Origin: RUG12461 sp045661345
Lineage (GTDB): Bacteria; Bacillota; Clostridia; Lachnospirales; Lachnospiraceae
Direction: 5' to 3'
Assembly: GCA_045661345.1 (NCBI GenBank)
Contig: JAZRFM010000008.1
Coordinates: 1 to 63,577, forward strand
Length of the DNA: 63,577 nt
Of the stretch, positions 1-8,161 are shown piece after piece; the stretch's first letter is position 1; each line of letters opens with the position of its first letter. The position numbers were made by a program, and so were the translations under genes. The notes below the pieces were generated by a model. That model ran no database searches. It was not told the DNA's origin and was given only the letters and a program-made list of their open reading frames with translations.

Positions 1-11
1 TGTATTAGCAG

Positions 12-81
12 AAACCATCTGTGGGTACTCCTTTTCGAGTTTGGTTTGGTCGCTAATACTCTAAAGGAACACAGATGGTTT
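12..81. repeat. Long inverted repeat at window start
   Basis: A 12-base arm (AAACCATCTGTG, 12-23) is repeated perfectly in reverse complement at 70-81. Inside it TCCTTT pairs with AAAGGA, so RNA from either strand could fold into an interrupted stem. A smaller hairpin (TCTGGCAT/ATGCCAGA) follows at 107-135. No gene is visible in 1-226. The function is unknown. Confidence 0.5.
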
Positions 82-169
82 TTCAATTGTAAATGTACAT
101 CAGGGATCTGGCATAGTACCCACCATCATGCCAGAAGCCTCAAGTTTTATAAACTTTTTCAACCAATGT

Positions 170-196
170 AATACCCCCGCCAGTGACGGGGGTATT
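170..196 (-). terminator. Terminator-like hairpin after the DUF3021 gene
   Basis: AATACCCCCG pairs with CGGGGGTATT around a short loop. It lies 31 bases beyond the stop codon of the minus-strand DUF3021 gene and is the likely end of the protease-LytTR-DUF3021 transcript. The T-run is weak. Confidence 0.65.
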
Positions 197-226
197 TGGG
201 GAGATTAGTTTCCTGTGAGTGTATCG

Positions 227-697
227 TCATCTGTCTTTTCCTGAGTGACCTGTCTCAACCCGGGCGTGAGTAGATTTCCATCGTTGCAAATTATGGTTCA
301 TTTTGCGTACCCTGTGTTTTGTATACAAGTACATAAAGATCCAGACCAGTACGGATATGATCAGGTAGGCCCCTATGATGATCCAGACGATCACATCATC
401 CAATCGCCAGCCGAAGGACACCCCAAGAAGGATCAGACCAACCACAATGATGAGAAAATGCGTTAAGGTCGCCCGTATCAAACTGTAATGTTCAACGTCA
501 TACAAAAGTTGTCCTTCCATAACCGCAATCCCATATGCCCCGCAGCAGAACAGATACAATACGATCGCTCCGATGCCCGTTACGCCCAGATAAGTGTCAG
601 GTGCTCCACCGATCCACATAAAAAATCCACCGGCCAATAGCCCAAGCGAGAAACCCAGCACAGCTTTCATGATAACCTTTTTGATGATCTCATTCAT
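227..697 (-). CDS. DUF3021 family membrane protein
   Basis: A 156-residue membrane protein with four hydrophobic segments and a basic C-terminus. DUF3021 proteins are habitually encoded just after a small LytTR regulator, and that holds here: its ATG lies inside the end of the LytTR gene (8-base overlap), so the two are translationally coupled. The start at 697 follows a GGAGGG ribosome site; longer readings would run back into the LytTR gene. Its role is probably to sense the membrane or restrain the partner regulator, but this is inference. A paralogue is encoded at 18664-19104, again next to LytTR genes. Confidence 0.8.
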   Translation of the reverse strand: MNEIIKKVIMKAVLGFSLGLLAGGFFMWIGGAPDTYLGVTGIGAIVLYLFCCGAYGIAVMEGQLLYDVEHYSLIRATLTHFLIIVVGLILLGVSFGWRLDDVIVWIIIGAYLIISVLVWIFMYLYTKHRVRKMNHNLQRWKSTHARVETGHSGKDR

Positions 698-1181
698 TGG
701 CTGTCCCTCCCTTCTCCAGGGTGCTTTCCAGTCTTTGCTCAACGGTACGCACATATCTGCGTGACACCCAGGCAGAACTACCGTCCTCCAGCAAGACCTT
801 GATGGTGCCTCTGACTGTCAGATCAAACCCGGTGACCCAGTTCAGATTAATGATTTCATATCGGCTTATACGCACAAACCATTCCTCATCCAAAGTTTCC
901 TCCAGTTCACGAAGCGTGGATTTGGCATAATAGGCGCCGTCTTTTGTCCAGATCACCAGCTTTCTTTCCTGTGTGTATACGCGAATGATCTCCAGTTGCT
1001 CTACGGAACTTCTGGTAGTGCTTTGATAGACCGTGATTGACGGTTGCTCCTGCTGTGTATACTGCTGAATCAAAGAAACGATCCTGCTGACAAGCGATGT
1101 TTCTTCCCGCTCGCGTATGATCACCTCAGGTTCGGTGACAGAAGGATCAATCTCCACAGTGAGTTTCATGTCGGTTTTCAC
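690..1181 (-). CDS. LytTR-domain transcriptional regulator
   Basis: A 163-residue DNA-binding regulator without a receiver domain. Residues 1-60 form a small N-terminal domain (EIDPSVTEPEVIIRERE). Residues about 65-155 are a LytTR domain with the typical EEWFVRISRYEIINLNWV segment. I prefer the GTG start at 1181, 5 bases after GGAGGT; the in-frame ATG at 1169 is too far from it. It is the second gene of an operon with the M50-like protease upstream (15-base gap) and DUF3021 downstream. Related proteins lie at 17708 and 18195. One or more of the three is the likely reader of the class-1 box found at six promoters. Confidence 0.88.
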   Translation of the reverse strand: MKTDMKLTVEIDPSVTEPEVIIREREETSLVSRIVSLIQQYTQQEQPSITVYQSTTRSSVEQLEIIRVYTQERKLVIWTKDGAYYAKSTLRELEETLDEEWFVRISRYEIINLNWVTGFDLTVRGTIKVLLEDGSSAWVSRRYVRTVEQRLESTLEKGGTANE

Positions 1182-1196
1182 AAACGACCTCCCTTA

Positions 1197-2051
1197 TCAA
1201 TGAAAGAAAATACCCGGTCCAAAAACAAAGATATCAACAAGAATAAGGATAACACCGGCGGCAAGAAGAATGTAATTTGGTTTTTCGGGAAGTTTGTATA
1301 AAAACCGGCTCTTCTTCGGCGGACATACTTTCATGACACCGGTAAACATGAATCCCCAGAAGAATGGAATCCACATCAATACAGTCAGACAGGAAAATGC
1401 AAAGCTGGTTGCGCCGCTTCTAACGCCCGGGTTCTGCGCCCATGTTGCAAAGTGTGTGATCACTCCGACAATCAGCATCATCAGATAAAGCCGGACTGCA
1501 ACATCCATACGCTGCGCTTTATCATTCGGATCTTCAATAAAATAGTATGACATATGATTGAGAATAAAGAAAAGAGATACGGTTCCACCGATTCCTACAA
1601 CAGAGAGCACGATACGAAGAGCAGACACAAGTCCCGGAGCATCTGTAAAGTAGGAAAAAACATTGCCCCAATCCCCGGCGCCGAATATGCCGTCTATCAT
1701 GAAGTAGCCAAAACTTTCCGTAAGGTGTGCGCCCATCAACTGAGTCAGAAACAATCTGATCATGGGGGTTAGTTTCCCTTTCAGAAGAATGATCAATAAG
1801 ACCAGTCCGATGATGAGATTGACGATGCTTGCGCTGCCTCCCGTAGCCATGATCCGGTGAAATGTCGGCAGGCTGTAATAATCGATCAATCCGAGATAAT
1901 TCACCGAAGTGGCTGCGTAGTATTCACATTGATCGCCATAGGCATAGAATGTGATCAAATGGATCACTTCATGAACCGGAATGCTGAAGAAAACAGCAAG
2001 TAAGCTTGTCGCGATACAATTGATGATGGATAGATCTTTTTTCTGCTTCAT
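1197..2051 (-). CDS. M50-like membrane zinc metalloprotease (copy 1)
   Basis: A 284-residue polytopic membrane protein with HEVIH at residues 27-31 in the first hydrophobic stretch, as in site-2-type (M50) proteases. A MIDGIFGAGDWGNV segment further on could supply another metal ligand. The C-terminus ends DIFVFGPGI, almost identical to its paralogue at 6567-7415. The start at 2051 follows AGGAGGG, and the -10 at 2085-2090 excludes the longer in-frame start. By analogy with membrane proteases in peptide-export loci it may cut a leader, a signal peptide or a regulator; that is inference. It heads the operon with LytTR and DUF3021 and has its own class-1 box promoter. Confidence 0.78.
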   Translation of the reverse strand: MKQKKDLSIINCIATSLLAVFFSIPVHEVIHLITFYAYGDQCEYYAATSVNYLGLIDYYSLPTFHRIMATGGSASIVNLIIGLVLLIILLKGKLTPMIRLFLTQLMGAHLTESFGYFMIDGIFGAGDWGNVFSYFTDAPGLVSALRIVLSVVGIGGTVSLFFILNHMSYYFIEDPNDKAQRMDVAVRLYLMMLIVGVITHFATWAQNPGVRSGATSFAFSCLTVLMWIPFFWGFMFTGVMKVCPPKKSRFLYKLPEKPNYILLAAGVILILVDIFVFGPGIFFH

Positions 2052-2084
2052 GGTACTCACCCTCCTGATTTCGCATTTGCCGTT

Positions 2085-2155
2085 ATTATAAAGAATCCCC
2101 CGGTTCAAAAGAACGGCTTCTGTCTAAGCGGTAACAAAAATGAGGCTAAGCGGTA
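2085..2155 (-). promoter_or_regulatory. Class-1 LytTR box and -10 for the protease-LytTR operon
   Basis: Read on the minus strand, TACCGCTTAG occurs twice (plus-strand 2146-2155 and 2124-2133), 22 bp apart. TATAAT lies at 2085-2090, 31 bases after the 12-base proximal box, the same distance as at the other promoters of this class. There is no good -35, which points to activator-dependent transcription. Because the operon encodes a LytTR protein, this may be autoregulation. Confidence 0.75.
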
Positions 2156-2165
2156 AAGAGAAAGG

Positions 2166-2195
2166 AAGAGGCGGAGCACTGTCGCTCCGCCTCTT
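2166..2195 (-). terminator. Strong terminator after leader-protein gene A
   Basis: A perfect 12-base stem (AAGAGGCGGAGC/GCTCCGCCTCTT) with a 6-base loop. On the minus strand it is followed by a T-rich stretch. It separates gene A (2245-2493) from the downstream promoter of the protease operon. Confidence 0.85.
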
Positions 2196-2244
2196 AAAAA
2201 TACTCTACTGGAATCCTCATCAAACTTTACATATACCGAATGTA

Positions 2245-2493
2245 TCAGACCGGATTCGTTCTTCTCAGCCAGGTGTGTTTCACGTTGCGCTTGACTTCAT
2301 TTTGAAATACCACCGTATACCTTGAATTTGAGAGATCCTTTTCATTTGGATAGACTTCCCGGATCCTTCCGACCTGAGCAGTAGAGATATACACCACCCT
2401 TTCTCCGACTTTGAAGAGTTCCACTGTCGCTCCTTCAGTACCTCCGACCGCATTCGTCATTACTTCGTCTTCTACTTTCATATTCTCAGCCAT
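2245..2493 (-). CDS. Double-glycine leader small protein A
   Basis: An 82-residue protein. The first 18 residues (MAENMKVEDEVMTNAVGG) form an acidic leader ending in GG, the signature cut by C39-peptidase exporters such as the one at 12842. The predicted 64-residue mature part has no cysteine. It carries FKVGERVVY and YTVVFQNEV, which match FxxGxRV and YTVxFxN in protein B (8162), and looks like a small SH3/KOW-type beta barrel. The start at 2493 has GGGAGG just upstream; the longer 108-residue reading would begin at or before the transcription start. It has its own class-1 box promoter and a strong terminator, so it is monocistronic. The function of the exported domain is unknown. Confidence 0.8.
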   Translation of the reverse strand: MAENMKVEDEVMTNAVGGTEGATVELFKVGERVVYISTAQVGRIREVYPNEKDLSNSRYTVVFQNEVKRNVKHTWLRRTNPV

Positions 2494-2541
2494 TGTCGTT
2501 TCCTCCCTTTTCGGTTGCGGTTGTTTTTTGCTTCTTGCCTT

Positions 2542-2611
2542 ATTATACGTTTCAGTAATCGGAACGGACAAGGTTTTTGCGTATTCGGTCGTTTTTGATG
2601 TCTAAGTGGTC
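2542..2611 (-). promoter_or_regulatory. Class-1 LytTR box and -10 for leader-protein gene A
   Basis: On the minus strand GACCACTTAGAC (plus 2600-2611) and GACCGAATACGC (plus 2579-2590) start 21 bp apart. TATAAT lies at plus 2542-2547, starting 43 nt after the start of the proximal half-site. Sequence and spacing match the gene B promoter at 8039-8108, including the AAGGCAAG-like bases after the -10. Confidence 0.85.
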
Positions 2612-2629
2612 AAACAGCCTTTCCAACTT

Positions 2630-2698
2630 TACCGAATATCTCCAAAAAACTACCACTTAGCGAAAAATGTGGTTTTTGATACATTTTTTTTGTAAAAT
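2630..2698 (+). promoter_or_regulatory. Class-1 LytTR box and -10 for the ABC-2 operon
   Basis: TACCGAATATCT (2630) and TACCACTTAGCG (2651) start 21 bp apart, and TAAAAT at 2693-2698 starts 42 nt after the second half-site. It sits back to back with the gene A promoter, so one intergenic region holds four half-sites that drive divergent transcription. Confidence 0.75.
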
Positions 2699-2738
2699 AT
2701 TGGCATTATCACAAGTCAACGAGGAAGGAGCAAGCGGC

Positions 2739-3686
2739 ATGGGAGATACAGTAGTAAAGATTGAGAATCTTGTGAAAAAGTATAAGGAGCTGACAGCGGT
2801 CGACCATTTGAGTCTGGAGATCAAAAAAGGCGAGATCTTCGGCCTGCTCGGGCCGAATGGTTCGGGCAAGACGACCACCATCAGCTGTCTTTTATCCCTG
2901 CTTGCCTACAATGAGGGAAATATCGAATTATTTGGAAAACCGATGACGCCGGTAAGCTATGACAGTAAGGCGAAGATCGGCGTTATCTTACAGAATGTGG
3001 CGGTATTTGACGAGCTGAATGTATATGAGAATATCGACTGCTTCTGCGGGTTGTACATCAAAGACAAGGCAAAGCGCAGGCAGTATGTGGACGAGGCTAT
3101 CGAGTTTGTTGGGCTGAAGGATTTTACCAAATTCAAACCAAAGAAGCTTTCCGGCGGTCTTTTGCGGAGACTCAATATCGCCTGCGGGATCGCGCATAAA
3201 CCGGAACTGATCATTCTGGATGAGCCGACGGTCGCCGTAGATCCGCAGAGCCGTAACAAGATCCTTGAGGGGATCGAGGAGCTGAACAGAAACGGCGCCA
3301 CCGTGATCTATACGACGCATTACATGGAGGAGGTGGAGCAGATCTGCACGAGGATCGCCATCATGGATCATGGAAAGAAGATCGCCGAGGGGACCAGCGG
3401 CGAATTGAAACGCATGATCAAGAATACCGAAACGGTAACGATTGAAATGGATGAGCCGGATAGTGGCCTGCTTGAGACCATGAAAAATCTGGAGAACGCT
3501 TATGAAGTCAGGTGGGAAGCAGGGAAGCTGAAGATCTTCTTCGCAGGCGGATCACATAATCTCTTAAATACCATGGACACGATCAGGACGACCGGGACGC
3601 AGTTCGGACAGGTCACTTCCGAACTGCCGACGTTGAATGATGTATTCCTGACCATTACCGGCAAGGAACTGAGAGATAAAGACTGA
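2739..3686 (+). CDS. ABC-2 type transporter ATP-binding protein
   Basis: A 315-residue ATPase with Walker A GPNGSGKTTT at residues 38-47, the signature LSGGLLRRL near 137, and Walker B LIILDEPTVAVDP near 155. The accessory C-terminal domain after residue 220 is typical of drug, Na+ or bacteriocin exporters of the NatA/CcmA type. The start at 2739 follows GAGGAAGGAG. It energises the two ABC-2 permeases encoded immediately downstream (22-base gap). In this locus it could export, or give immunity to, the leader proteins, but no substrate can be read from the sequence. Confidence 0.9.
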   Translation: MGDTVVKIENLVKKYKELTAVDHLSLEIKKGEIFGLLGPNGSGKTTTISCLLSLLAYNEGNIELFGKPMTPVSYDSKAKIGVILQNVAVFDELNVYENIDCFCGLYIKDKAKRRQYVDEAIEFVGLKDFTKFKPKKLSGGLLRRLNIACGIAHKPELIILDEPTVAVDPQSRNKILEGIEELNRNGATVIYTTHYMEEVEQICTRIAIMDHGKKIAEGTSGELKRMIKNTETVTIEMDEPDSGLLETMKNLENAYEVRWEAGKLKIFFAGGSHNLLNTMDTIRTTGTQFGQVTSELPTLNDVFLTITGKELRDKD

Positions 3687-3707
3687 CGAAGAGGAGGGAA
3701 GTGCTCT

Positions 3708-5147
3708 ATGTTTTTTCATAATCTGAAATACGAGATCATCCTGAATCTGAGGGCAAAGGAAGTCATTATCTGGATGCTTGCTTTTCCGATCGTACTCAGC
3801 GTCCTTTACAAGGCGGCTTTCGGAAATATCTACGAAAACGGCGGGATTACCACAGTGCCGGTTGCGATCGTAGAGAATGAACCGGATGAGATGTTCCGTG
3901 CCATGGTGGATTTCATGGGAGAAAGCGAATCGACCTATGCGCAGGACGAGAGCAATATCGGCAGCTGGCTCTCAAAGACCATGCAGCAAAAGGAACAGGA
4001 TGATCCGCAGCAAAAGCCTCTCCTGCATGCGATCTACTGCAGGGAGGACGAAGCCTATCGGATGCTGGAGAACGGAGATGTCAAGGGGATCATCTTTGTG
4101 GATGCGCCGGAGGGGATGGCTGCCTCCGGGGGAAGCGTGGAAGCAGGAGATGCGGATGCGGCAGATTCGATCACCTCGGATGAGGTGACGGCAGAGTGGA
4201 GCGCGGAGGCGATCAAAAGCTTTCTGGATGCTTTCGATGGCAGTGAACGCTATCAAAACGCGGATGCGGAGACGATCCTGGCCGGAGAAGGGCTGTCTTT
4301 GCAGGATGCGGCGTCTTTTAAAGATATGCTGGATCAAAAACCGAAGCTGTCCCTAAAGATCAAGAGCAGTGGCATGGAGCAGTCGACGCTGAAACGGTTT
4401 CTGGAAACCTACGGCTCTCTGACTTCGATCTCCGGGAAACTGGCAGATCAGGGCGGAACGGGCACTTCCTCCTCGTCGATCATGGATTCCGATCTCATTG
4501 AGGTACGGAAACTGACGGAAGGGAATACCGATCCGTTTGTGACCTATATGTATAACATGATCGCCATGGTGGCGCTTTTTGGTATGACGGTGGCATTGCA
4601 TGTCGCGCTGTTTTCCGAAGCGAATCTCTCGGATTACGGTGCGAGAAGATCCTGCTCGCCTACGCCGAAGCTGACAACGATCATGTCGGGATTATGTGGG
4701 TGCTATTTCACGCAGATCCTGTGCGTGGCGGTATGCATCACCTTTCAGGCGTTTGTGCTGAAAGTGGACTTCGGCGGGAGACTGCCGTTTGTCTATCTCG
4801 GCGGCGCACTTGGTGCGATCATGGGTGTCTCCATGGGCTTCTTTGTGGGTGCCATCGGCAGACTGAAATATGAGGCAAAAATCGGGATCAGCATGGCGGT
4901 TGTCATGGGCTTGAGCTTCATGAGCGGCCTGATGTTTACCGGGATCAAGGCAGCGATCGAAATGAGCGCACCGATCATCAATGATCTGAATCCGGTTGCG
5001 ATCATCGCCGACTCCTTCTATTATCTGTCTGTTGATCCGGATCTTTCCCGGTACTGGGGAAAACTTGCGGTTGCCGGGATCTACACGGTGATCTTTATCC
5101 TGCTGGGATTTTTGATGACAAGGAGGAGAAAGTATGAAAGTCTTTAA
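3708..5147 (+). CDS. ABC-2 type transporter permease (1)
   Basis: A 479-residue permease. One N-terminal membrane segment is followed by a large extracellular domain (residues about 45-280) and five or six C-terminal membrane segments, the YhgE/ABC2_membrane_3 arrangement. GAGGAGGG precedes the ATG. Its 3' end overlaps the next permease by 14 bases, so the two are translationally coupled and probably form a heterodimer. The extracellular part is acidic and serine-rich, as in several peptide exporters. Confidence 0.85.
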   Translation: MFFHNLKYEIILNLRAKEVIIWMLAFPIVLSVLYKAAFGNIYENGGITTVPVAIVENEPDEMFRAMVDFMGESESTYAQDESNIGSWLSKTMQQKEQDDPQQKPLLHAIYCREDEAYRMLENGDVKGIIFVDAPEGMAASGGSVEAGDADAADSITSDEVTAEWSAEAIKSFLDAFDGSERYQNADAETILAGEGLSLQDAASFKDMLDQKPKLSLKIKSSGMEQSTLKRFLETYGSLTSISGKLADQGGTGTSSSSIMDSDLIEVRKLTEGNTDPFVTYMYNMIAMVALFGMTVALHVALFSEANLSDYGARRSCSPTPKLTTIMSGLCGCYFTQILCVAVCITFQAFVLKVDFGGRLPFVYLGGALGAIMGVSMGFFVGAIGRLKYEAKIGISMAVVMGLSFMSGLMFTGIKAAIEMSAPIINDLNPVAIIADSFYYLSVDPDLSRYWGKLAVAGIYTVIFILLGFLMTRRRKYESL

Positions 5148-6330
5148 GCTTTTTTTCAAGATCGCAAGAGCGAAGGCCGGCATCATCCTTTTGTATGTCG
5201 TGATCTTCCTTGCCATCTGCTTCCCGCTTGTCAATTCGTCCAAGGAGAAGCTGGACTTTGAGGAAGCGTCCATTGCAATTTCAGTGATCGACGAGGATCA
5301 GACGGCGGCAAGCCGGGCACTGATCGATACCATCGCAAAGAGAAATCATTTGGTGGAGCTGCCAAACGATAAACAAGCCATCATGGATGCCTCGTTTTAT
5401 GAGGTCGTGGATGACACGGTGGTGATCAAAAAAGGGTTTGAAGAGAGACTGCAGAACCCTGATGATACTTCCACAGAGCCTCTGTTTGAGACCTTACAGA
5501 TGCGAGACACCTTCCAGACTGCCATGACGGAGCAGTTTCTGAACAACTACATCCGTTTTATGAAGGTTTATGTCGCGGACGGCGATTCTCTTGCCGAGGC
5601 AGCGGAGAAGGCAGATACGGAACTATGCAAAGAGGCGGATGTGGAGATCGTCACCCCACCCGGCGCAGAGGTGCTGGATACAAATTACACGGAAAAATTT
5701 GCGTTGTATTTCCGGTTCCTCCCCTATCTTTTGATCGCGATCATGGTGAATGTGCTGAGCACGATCCTGACCTCCTTAAACCGGAAAGATCAGAAGATGC
5801 GGATCGAGTGCTCCAGCGTGAAGATGTCGTCCTATATGAGCCAGATCTTTCTGGGGAGCGGCGTGTTTACTGTGCTGATCTGGGGTATCTTTATGGTAAG
5901 CGGCATGCTCGTATACGGAGGCGTTTACCGGGGATTGCACTGCGCCCTCGCTGTGTTCAACTCCTTCCTCTTTGCGGTGATCGCGGCACTGATCGCGATT
6001 CTGATCTCGTCCTTTAACCCGAACGGGACGGTGGTGAATATGATCGCGCAGATCCTTGGACTTGGGATGTCGTTCCTTTGCGGCGCGTTTGTGCCACAGG
6101 CTATGCTGGGAGACGGCGTCAATATGGTTGCCAGGATCTTCCCCGTTTACTGGTTTGAAAAAGCCAACGATATGCTTGCCGGGATTCAGAAGGGAAATCT
6201 CAGTGATGTGGGAATGTGCTTTCTGGCAGAAGCAATCTATATCGGCGTGTTTGTAGTCCTGATCGTGATCTTATCCGCAAGACGCGGCGGGCTCGTGCGG
6301 CAGAAGAAGGTCGTAGCGAACGCCGGATAA
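5134..6330 (+). CDS. ABC-2 type transporter permease (2)
   Basis: A 398-residue permease with the same layout as its upstream partner: a membrane segment at about residues 15-33, an extracellular domain to about 185, then five or six membrane segments with LGMSFLCGAFVPQAMLG in the conserved ABC-2 core. The ATG lies inside the preceding gene after AGGAGGAGAA. With 2739 and 3708 it forms a complete transporter. Confidence 0.87.
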   Translation: MKVFKLFFKIARAKAGIILLYVVIFLAICFPLVNSSKEKLDFEEASIAISVIDEDQTAASRALIDTIAKRNHLVELPNDKQAIMDASFYEVVDDTVVIKKGFEERLQNPDDTSTEPLFETLQMRDTFQTAMTEQFLNNYIRFMKVYVADGDSLAEAAEKADTELCKEADVEIVTPPGAEVLDTNYTEKFALYFRFLPYLLIAIMVNVLSTILTSLNRKDQKMRIECSSVKMSSYMSQIFLGSGVFTVLIWGIFMVSGMLVYGGVYRGLHCALAVFNSFLFAVIAALIAILISSFNPNGTVVNMIAQILGLGMSFLCGAFVPQAMLGDGVNMVARIFPVYWFEKANDMLAGIQKGNLSDVGMCFLAEAIYIGVFVVLIVILSARRGGLVRQKKVVANAG

Positions 6331-6364
6331 ATACATATATTTCAACACAAAGGAGGAAATGAAA

Positions 6365-6556
6365 ATGAAGCTGAAAATCTTGATCCCGATCGTAGCAATG
6401 GTCTCCGTGTTTGTCATGTTCATCTGGAGCTATCTGGAAGGAAACTGGAGCCACAGCTGGCTGGCTGTCATGGCAGGCGGTATTGTCATCGTGATCATCT
6501 CGATGTTGATCCACGGGAAGGAGAACGACAAGGGAGATCAAAAAGATAAGGAGTGA
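6365..6556 (+). CDS. Small two-helix membrane protein
   Basis: A 63-residue protein with two hydrophobic helices (about 3-22 and 31-48) and a charged tail (KENDKGDQKDKE). The ATG at 6365 is 8 bases after GGAGG; the ATG at 6359 is too close to that site. It lies between the ABC-2 permease and the second protease gene, probably in one operon. Small proteins of this kind are often immunity or transporter-accessory factors. I do not recognise the family. Confidence 0.65.
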   Translation: MKLKILIPIVAMVSVFVMFIWSYLEGNWSHSWLAVMAGGIVIVIISMLIHGKENDKGDQKDKE

Positions 6557-6566
6557 ACCGGAAGAG

Positions 6567-7415
6567 ATGGAAACAAAAAAAGATCTGTCTATTGTCAACT
6601 GTATCGGTACGAGTCTGCTGGCTTATTTTTTCTCTGTACCGGTGCATGAACTCTTTCATCTGCTGACCCGCGTTTTTTACGGAGATCCGCTGGTGTGTTA
6701 TTCGGCCGGTGCCGTGCAGGCCATCGAAAACTATGAAGGCATGTCGGTTTTTGACAGGATCATGGATGCGGGAGGAAGCGCCTCCATCATAAACTGCATT
6801 GTGGGATTCCTGCTGCTTGTCATCGTGTTGAAGGCTCGTATGGGAGCAACGTTGCGCCTTTTTATGATCCAGCTGACGGGGGCGCATTTCTCCATTGGAA
6901 TCGGCTACTTCATGATCGGCGGCTTCTTTGGCGCCGGAGACTGGGGAAATGTATTCGCTGTCCTTTCTGATGTGCCGGGTGTCGTGACGGCACTTCGGAT
7001 CGTTCTTTCCATCCTTGGAGCAGGAGGGATCGTCTGGCTCTTCTTCCTGCTAAACTATCTGTCTTATTACTTTATCGAAGATAAGGATAACAAAAAGGAA
7101 CGCCTGTATGTAGCATTTCGCCTGCATCTTCTGATGCTTCTCATCGGATATCCGGTGGGTATCATCGTGACCCTGCTGTCGCCCGCGATGCAGAGCGGAG
7201 CATTGAGCCTCGGTCTTGGGCTCCTTTATAACATGATGTGGGTTCCGTTTTTCTGGGGATTTATGTTTACAGGCCCGATGAAAACCCTCCCGCCCAAAAA
7301 AAGCCGCTTTCTATACAGCCTTCCGAAGAAGCCGAACTGGATCGTTTTTGCAGCCGGTGTGGCATTGATCCTGGTGGATATTTTTGTGTTCGGACCGGGC
7401 ATTTACTTTACCTGA
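6567..7415 (+). CDS. M50-like membrane zinc metalloprotease (copy 2)
   Basis: A 282-residue paralogue of the protease at 1197-2051. It shares the KKDLSI-NC start, HELFH at residues 27-31, the GAGDWGNVF segment, the cytoplasmic PPKKSRFLY motif and the DIFVFGPGI end. It is the last gene of the ABC-2 operon, 10 bases after the small membrane protein. Having one copy in the ABC-2 operon and one in the LytTR operon suggests two substrates or a duplicated processing step. Activity on leader proteins or on DUF3021 proteins is inference only. Confidence 0.78.
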   Translation: METKKDLSIVNCIGTSLLAYFFSVPVHELFHLLTRVFYGDPLVCYSAGAVQAIENYEGMSVFDRIMDAGGSASIINCIVGFLLLVIVLKARMGATLRLFMIQLTGAHFSIGIGYFMIGGFFGAGDWGNVFAVLSDVPGVVTALRIVLSILGAGGIVWLFFLLNYLSYYFIEDKDNKKERLYVAFRLHLLMLLIGYPVGIIVTLLSPAMQSGALSLGLGLLYNMMWVPFFWGFMFTGPMKTLPPKKSRFLYSLPKKPNWIVFAAGVALILVDIFVFGPGIYFT

Positions 7416-7495
7416 AAGGTAGTGCGTAATCTGTCTTTTTGATAGGAGCGCTTCAAAAGAGTCCGCATTATATCGGAGTAAAGGAGGATGAAGAG

Positions 7496-8029
7496 ATGAA
7501 AAAGAAACTGATTGGAAAGCTTCTGGCAGGAGTCATGATCATGGCAATGGCCCTTGGTCTTACCGCTTGCGGGCAGGAGCAGACTACGGTAGCGGAGACG
7601 CCCGCCGTAACGGCCGCAGCACCGGTGGCAGAGAAGCCCGCGGAGACCGCCGCCAAAGAAACCCCGGCGGAGCCCGAAAAGGAGACGGAGACCCCTGCTA
7701 CGGAAAAAGAGACAGAGAAGGCGGCGGAGACCGAGGCCGCAACGGAGGAGGCGAAGGAAACCGAAAACGGGGATACCGTCACAGACGGATCCCCCCTGGT
7801 GGGAGAATGGACCGCGATGGAGATGTTTGTATTCAAGTTCTTCGAGGACGGCACCGGCGACTATGTGATCGCGGGGAGCTCCATGCCTTTCACGTATGAA
7901 GATCACGGAGACTCCGTTTTTGTCAAGTTCGACGAGGACTCCGACGGAGAGGAGCATGGGTACCGGATCGATGGCGACACCCTCTATTTTGAAGACAGCA
8001 TGGGGGAAGAGGTAGCGTACACCAGATAA
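7496..8029 (+). CDS. Lipoprotein with acidic linker and C-terminal domain
   Basis: A 177-residue lipoprotein. The lipobox LGLTAC ends the signal peptide at about residue 22. A low-complexity A/T/E/P/K linker (about 25-100) is followed by a 70-residue domain (GEWTAMEMFVFKFFEDGTGDY), which resembles the small beta-sheet domains (DUF5640-like) that test for size or ligand on Clostridia surfaces. The start at 7496 follows AAAGGAGG. It lies between the protease and gene B, so it may be a surface receptor, immunity factor or anchor. The substrate is unknown. Confidence 0.75.
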   Translation: MKKKLIGKLLAGVMIMAMALGLTACGQEQTTVAETPAVTAAAPVAEKPAETAAKETPAEPEKETETPATEKETEKAAETEAATEEAKETENGDTVTDGSPLVGEWTAMEMFVFKFFEDGTGDYVIAGSSMPFTYEDHGDSVFVKFDEDSDGEEHGYRIDGDTLYFEDSMGEEVAYTR

Positions 8030-8038
8030 GGTGAAAAT

Positions 8039-8108
8039 GACCGCTTAGTCAGCCAAAACGACCGAATACGCAAAATCGGTTCCACAGGAACCACGAGGTT
8101 CGTATAAT
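8039..8108 (+). promoter_or_regulatory. Class-1 LytTR box and -10 for leader-protein gene B
   Basis: GACCGCTTAGTC (8039) and GACCGAATACGC (8060) start exactly 21 bp apart, and TATAAT is at 8103-8108, 43 nt after the start of the second half-site. The -35 region (around 8080) has no TTGACA-like hexamer. The half-site geometry (9-bp motif, 12-bp spacer) is that known for LytTR proteins such as AgrA and ComE. Confidence 0.87.
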
Positions 8109-8161
8109 CAGGCAAGAAACAAAAAAACACATCGCAACAACACAAAAAGGAGGAAAAAAAC

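Noticed and set aside
7416..7495. Seventh class-1 box before the 7496 lipoprotein
   Set aside because: Only a reversed GCGTAATC is present, with no partner at 21 bp and no -10 at the right distance.
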